Positions 60,645 to 64,000 of a DNA stretch of 64,000 nucleotides are shown piece after piece; within the stretch, counting starts at the first letter, position 1; every line of letters begins with the position of its first letter. The DNA is taken from NCBI RefSeq assembly GCF_934191625.1, contig NZ_CAKPUG010000001.1:62001-126000 (forward strand). The letters are read 5' to 3'. The translations under genes and the position numbers were made by a program. Under the pieces are notes generated by a model. It worked only from the letters and a program-made list of their open reading frames with translations. It made no database searches and was not told where the DNA came from. This DNA is from an uncultured Lactococcus sp. GTDB taxonomy: Bacteria; Bacillota; Bacilli; Lactobacillales; Streptococcaceae.

Positions 60645-62963
60645 ATGCCATTTAAATATGAAGGTTTGTCACAAAAAGAAGTTGAAAAACGTGTAAAATT
60701 AGGCCAGGTCAATATCGCAAAGAACGAGAGCAGTAAAACATACGGAAAGATTTTTGCGAGTAATCTGCTGACTTTTTTTAACTTAATCAATATTTTTCTT
60801 TTTATTTTAGTACTTACTGTAGGCTCCCATCGAAATGCGCTTTTTATCATTGTCGTTGCTGTAAATGCAGGGATTGGTTTATATCAAGAAATTAAAGCAC
60901 GTCGCTTGCTAGACAAACTCTCTTTACTGAATACAAGTGAGGTAAAGACTTTTCGCCAAGGAGAACAGGTGGAGTTAAAGCAAGAGGAGCTTGTACTAGA
61001 TGATATTATTCTTCTCGGGCTTGGAGATCAAATTCCATGTGATAGCCAAATCATCGAAGGACAATTGGAGGTGAATGAAGCTTTGCTTACTGGTGAGGCT
61101 GATGCCTTAACTAAAAAAGTAGATGCAGAATTATTTTCGGGCAGTTTTGTCACAAGTGGAGCAGCTGTTGCACGTGTTATTCATGTGGGAAAAGATAATT
61201 ATATTCATCAATTAGCCCATGAAGCTCAAAAAATAAAGAAACAGAAACGTATGTTGCGTGACAGTTTAGCAAAAGTTGTACGTATCGTGAGTTTCATTAT
61301 GATTCCCTTGGGGATTTTGCTTTACCTCAAGCTATTTTATGTCATTGATACGGGGCACAAGCAAGCTGTACTAGGTACAGTTGCTGCTCTTGAGGGGATG
61401 TTCCCTCAGGGATTGATTTTATTGACTAGCATGGCTTTAACATTGGGTGTTATTAACCTCGTAAAGCAAAAGGTACTGGTTCAAGAACTTCATACGATTG
61501 ATGCGCTTGCACGTGTGGATGTGCTATGCTTGGATAAAACTGGAACCATTACGACGGGTGAAATGAAAGTGGAACAGGTTGAGAGTTTGGCTGGGTACTC
61601 TGAGCAACACATTGCCCAGGTGATGGGAAATCTGCTAGAGAATCTTCCGGATCAAAATATAACCGCTCAAGCCTTAAGAAAGTATTTTGCTCCATTAAAT
61701 GATTACAAAGCTTCTCAAGTACGGCCTTTTTCTTCTGAAAGAAAATACAGCGCAATCGAGTTTACAGAAGGTACTTTTTATTTGGGTGCTTGGCAATTTT
61801 TATTTCCGGAGGGAAATGTTGCCTTAGAACAACACGCGCAAAAGTATGCCGAGAAGGGCTATCGTGTATTAGTCTTGGCCCGCTCCAAACAAGCGCTTGA
61901 TAAAGAACGGCTTCCCGCAGACTTAACTGCAGAAGCACTTATTATTCTTTCTGATATTTTACGTGATGATGCCAAACAGACCCTGGCCTATTTTAAAAAG
62001 CAAGGTGTACGTTGTAAAATTATCTCCGGAGATGATCCTGTGACAGTATCGGCAATTGCAAAGGCCGTTGCCTTACCCGATGCCGAGCAGTACATTGACG
62101 CTAGTCAAATAAAAACAGAAACAGAACTAGAGCTTGCAGTAGAAAATTTCCAAATTTTTGGTCGTGTTTCTCCACAGCAGAAAAAAATGATGGTGCAATT
62201 CCTTAAAAAACAGGGCCATACAGTAGCGATGACTGGAGATGGTGTTAATGATATTTTGGCCTTTAAAGAGGCAGACTGTTCGATTGCTATGCGTGAAGGA
62301 AGTGAAGCAGCGAAGCAAACGGCTAATCTTATTTTGATGGATAATAACTTCTCAGCAATGCCCTATATCGTTAATGAGGGACGCCGTGTAATTAATAATT
62401 TAACACGTACAGGCTCCTTGTTAATGGTTCGCATGATGTTTTCGATAGCTTTGACTGTTTTGACTTTATTTGCGGGAAGTATCTATCCTTTCGAGCCCAT
62501 TCAGCTTACTGTTTTGACCGCATTTTTTGTAGGGATTCCCTCATTTTTCTTGAGTTTTGAATCCGATTTTTCAAAAGTTGAAGGTGATTTTTTGCGGACT
62601 TTATTTGAGCGTGCATTTCCTGTTGGCTTCAGTATAGCAGTGGGCGCAATGCTTATTGGTATAACAGGGAGTGCCTTAGAAATTTCACATCCTGAACTTG
62701 CAATGATGACTGTTCTCTTTTCTGCATGGAACTATGTTTTGATGCAACGTAAGATATTTTGGCCTGTTAAGCGTTATCGTTTATGGGTTTTCGCAATCAC
62801 ACAACTCTCGTTTTTCGTGGCTTTAATTTGGGGTATAGATTTTCTTAACTTGGCGTGGCCGAGTCCGCTTCATTTTGCAATACTTATCCCATTTCTCATT
62901 GTTGCACCTCTTGCACAATATTTACTCACAAGGGGAAGTCTACTCCTATTTAAAAAATTATAA
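60645..62963 (+). CDS. CtpE-like cation-translocating P-type ATPase
   Basis: A 772-residue P-type ATPase of the P2-like group. Visible: N-terminal cation_ATPase_N motif (YEGLSQKEVEKRVKLG), actuator LLTGEAD, helix-4 PQGLILLTSMALTLGV, phosphorylation site CLDKTGTIT, hinge MTGDGVNDILAFKEAD, and six C-terminal helices. The PQGLxLLTS helix places it with the CtpE branch (a Ca2+ transporter in Mycobacterium) rather than CaxP or MgtA. The cation is unproven. No yybP-ykoY-type leader is visible upstream (only about 60 bp after the terminator). AGGAGAGAG ribosome site. Confidence 0.85.
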   Translation: MPFKYEGLSQKEVEKRVKLGQVNIAKNESSKTYGKIFASNLLTFFNLINIFLFILVLTVGSHRNALFIIVVAVNAGIGLYQEIKARRLLDKLSLLNTSEVKTFRQGEQVELKQEELVLDDIILLGLGDQIPCDSQIIEGQLEVNEALLTGEADALTKKVDAELFSGSFVTSGAAVARVIHVGKDNYIHQLAHEAQKIKKQKRMLRDSLAKVVRIVSFIMIPLGILLYLKLFYVIDTGHKQAVLGTVAALEGMFPQGLILLTSMALTLGVINLVKQKVLVQELHTIDALARVDVLCLDKTGTITTGEMKVEQVESLAGYSEQHIAQVMGNLLENLPDQNITAQALRKYFAPLNDYKASQVRPFSSERKYSAIEFTEGTFYLGAWQFLFPEGNVALEQHAQKYAEKGYRVLVLARSKQALDKERLPADLTAEALIILSDILRDDAKQTLAYFKKQGVRCKIISGDDPVTVSAIAKAVALPDAEQYIDASQIKTETELELAVENFQIFGRVSPQQKKMMVQFLKKQGHTVAMTGDGVNDILAFKEADCSIAMREGSEAAKQTANLILMDNNFSAMPYIVNEGRRVINNLTRTGSLLMVRMMFSIALTVLTLFAGSIYPFEPIQLTVLTAFFVGIPSFFLSFESDFSKVEGDFLRTLFERAFPVGFSIAVGAMLIGITGSALEISHPELAMMTVLFSAWNYVLMQRKIFWPVKRYRLWVFAITQLSFFVALIWGIDFLNLAWPSPLHFAILIPFLIVAPLAQYLLTRGSLLLFKKL

Positions 62964-62983
62964 TTGAAATATATGAAATAAAG

Positions 62984-63012
62984 GGTACTAGAGTATTACT
63001 TCTAGTATCTTT
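62984..63012 (+). terminator. probable terminator after the P-type ATPase
   Basis: TACTAGA and TCTAGTA pair around GTATTACT, followed by TCTTTTAC; a weak T-run. Confidence 0.55.
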
Positions 63013-63057
63013 TACTACCGCCTCAGGCAGAATTAGAGTGAAATAAAAGTAAAAATA

Positions 63058-63066
63058 TGCTATAAT
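63058..63066 (+). promoter_or_regulatory. extended -10 of the rml operon
   Basis: TGC-TATAAT, 49 bp before the rmlA ATG. Confidence 0.6.
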
Positions 63067-63114
63067 TATGCTGATTAACTATAATAAAATAGAAGAAATA
63101 AAGTGAGGAACCTC

Positions 63115-63984
63115 ATGAAAGGGATTATTTTAGCAGGTGGATCAGGAACGCGTTTGTATCCACTGACTCGTGCAGCAAGTAAACAATTGATGCCCGTCTA
63201 TGATAAACCAATGATTTATTATCCATTATCTACACTGATGTTGGCTGGAATCAAAGATATTTTGATTATCTCAACACCAGAAGATACACCGCGTTTCCAA
63301 GAACTCTTGCAAGATGGTTCTGAATTTGGTCTAAATTTGCAGTATGCTGTTCAACCAAGTCCAGATGGTTTGGCTCAGGCCTTTATCATCGGCGAGGACT
63401 TTATTGGTGATGATTCAGTTGCTCTTATCTTGGGTGACAACATTTACCACGGACCAGGTATGTCTAAACTACTTCAAGCAGCCGCAGCTAAAGAAAAAGG
63501 AGCAACGGTATTTGGTTATCAAGTACCAGATCCAGAACGTTTTGGTGTTGTCGAGTTTGACAAAGACATGAATGCTGTTTCGATTGAAGAAAAACCTGAA
63601 GTACCAAAATCTGACTATGCTGTAACAGGTCTTTACTTCTATGATAATGATGTTGTTGAGATTGCTAAGAATATTAAGCCTTCACTACGTGGAGAATTAG
63701 AAATTACGGATGTGAATAAGACTTATCTTGAACGTGGAGACCTCTCTGTCGAACTTATGGGGCGTGGCTTTGCATGGCTTGATACAGGTACACACGAAAG
63801 CTTGCTTGAAGCAGCGCAATATATCGAAACAGTCCAACGTATGCAAAATGTTATGGTAGCTAACCTTGAAGAAATTGCGTGGCGTATGGGCTACATTTCG
63901 GAAGAAGCCGTACGTGAACTTGCACAACCGCTTAAGAAAAACGCATATGGTAAATATTTACTTAAATTGGTAGGTGATAAATAA
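63115..63984 (+). CDS. rmlA: glucose-1-phosphate thymidylyltransferase
   Basis: A 289-residue nucleotidyltransferase, first enzyme of dTDP-L-rhamnose synthesis (glucose 1-phosphate + dTTP). Visible: [55 protein letters not shown], and [15 protein letters not shown] 63115 with GAGGAA; a GTG at 63103 has no room for one. The next gene starts one base after its stop. Confidence 0.96.
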   Translation: MKGIILAGGSGTRLYPLTRAASKQLMPVYDKPMIYYPLSTLMLAGIKDILIISTPEDTPRFQELLQDGSEFGLNLQYAVQPSPDGLAQAFIIGEDFIGDDSVALILGDNIYHGPGMSKLLQAAAAKEKGATVFGYQVPDPERFGVVEFDKDMNAVSIEEKPEVPKSDYAVTGLYFYDNDVVEIAKNIKPSLRGELEITDVNKTYLERGDLSVELMGRGFAWLDTGTHESLLEAAQYIETVQRMQNVMVANLEEIAWRMGYISEEAVRELAQPLKKNAYGKYLLKLVGDK

Positions 63985-64000
63985 ATGACGGATAATTTTT
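63985..64000 (+). CDS. rmlC: start of dTDP-4-dehydrorhamnose 3,5-epimerase gene (cut by window end)
   Basis: ATG directly after the rmlA TAA; the five codons seen (MTDNF) match the usual lactococcal RmlC start, and rmlC follows rmlA in this genus. The rest is outside the window, so the call rests mainly on context. Confidence 0.6.

Overview
The window looks like a chromosomal segment of a low-GC coccus of the genus Lactococcus. The evidence is the lactococcal-type gene sets and order (relA-dtd, rnpA-yidC-jag-rpmH, codY then gatCAB, arcABDC with arcT, ireB-ruvX-DUF1292, rpmB-asp23-fakA), AT-rich intergenic DNA with strong AGGAGG-type ribosome sites, and extended -10 promoters. Differences from the L. 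lactis arc layout make a species of the L. garvieae group more likely, but that is an inference. No insertion sequence, prophage, CRISPR array or rRNA operon is visible. There is one tRNA gene.

Layout. 1-830: the 3' end of an alpha/beta hydrolase gene and a small HesB-like protein. 1231-7690: the accessory part, a cell-surface locus with a Mga-type regulator, a BspA leucine-rich-repeat protein, a membrane protein that seems to start at ATT, a small secreted protein sharing the BspA protein's C-terminal domain, a mini LPPTG-anchored protein and an Spx-like protein. It resembles csc/WxL loci but has no WxL motif. 7960-12624: a small membrane peptide, rpmF-rpmG, an atypical P1B ATPase, rarA and an acetyltransferase. 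12761-25139: housekeeping genes (prmA, rsmE, relA, dtd, plsC, secA, DAHP synthase, ptsHI). 25261-31857: ybaB, tRNA-Leu(AAG), a lipase-like hydrolase, an unassigned minus-strand RNA, rnpA-yidC-jag-rpmH, an aldo/keto reductase and ireB-ruvX.

31997-43408: a membrane protein, codY, gatCAB, a MATE transporter, a cold shock protein, folate cyclo-ligase, rhomboid, dUTPase, a metallophosphatase and yutD. 43504-51575: rlmN and then the arginine deiminase cluster arcA-arcB-arcD-arcC-ybaK-arcT, with an ArgR box and cre sites in front of arcA and structured RNA between the genes. 51653-54257: a nitroreductase and two menaquinone side-chain genes. 54298-57034: the ferrous iron system feoA-feoB plus a small Cys-rich partner. 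57197-59708: rpmB-asp23-fakA. 59891-64000: a DUF1129 protein, a CtpE-like P-type ATPase and the start of the rhamnose (rml) operon.

The signals most worth a second look are the WxL-less surface locus with its probable ATT start, a ~150-nt minus-strand RNA at 26907-27054, three genes whose start codon sits at the predicted transcription start of an extended -10 promoter, a two-stage hairpin between arcB and arcD, an asp23 start behind a hairpin/upstream ORF, a dyad in the feo promoter, and a 14/16 match to parS at 57145.
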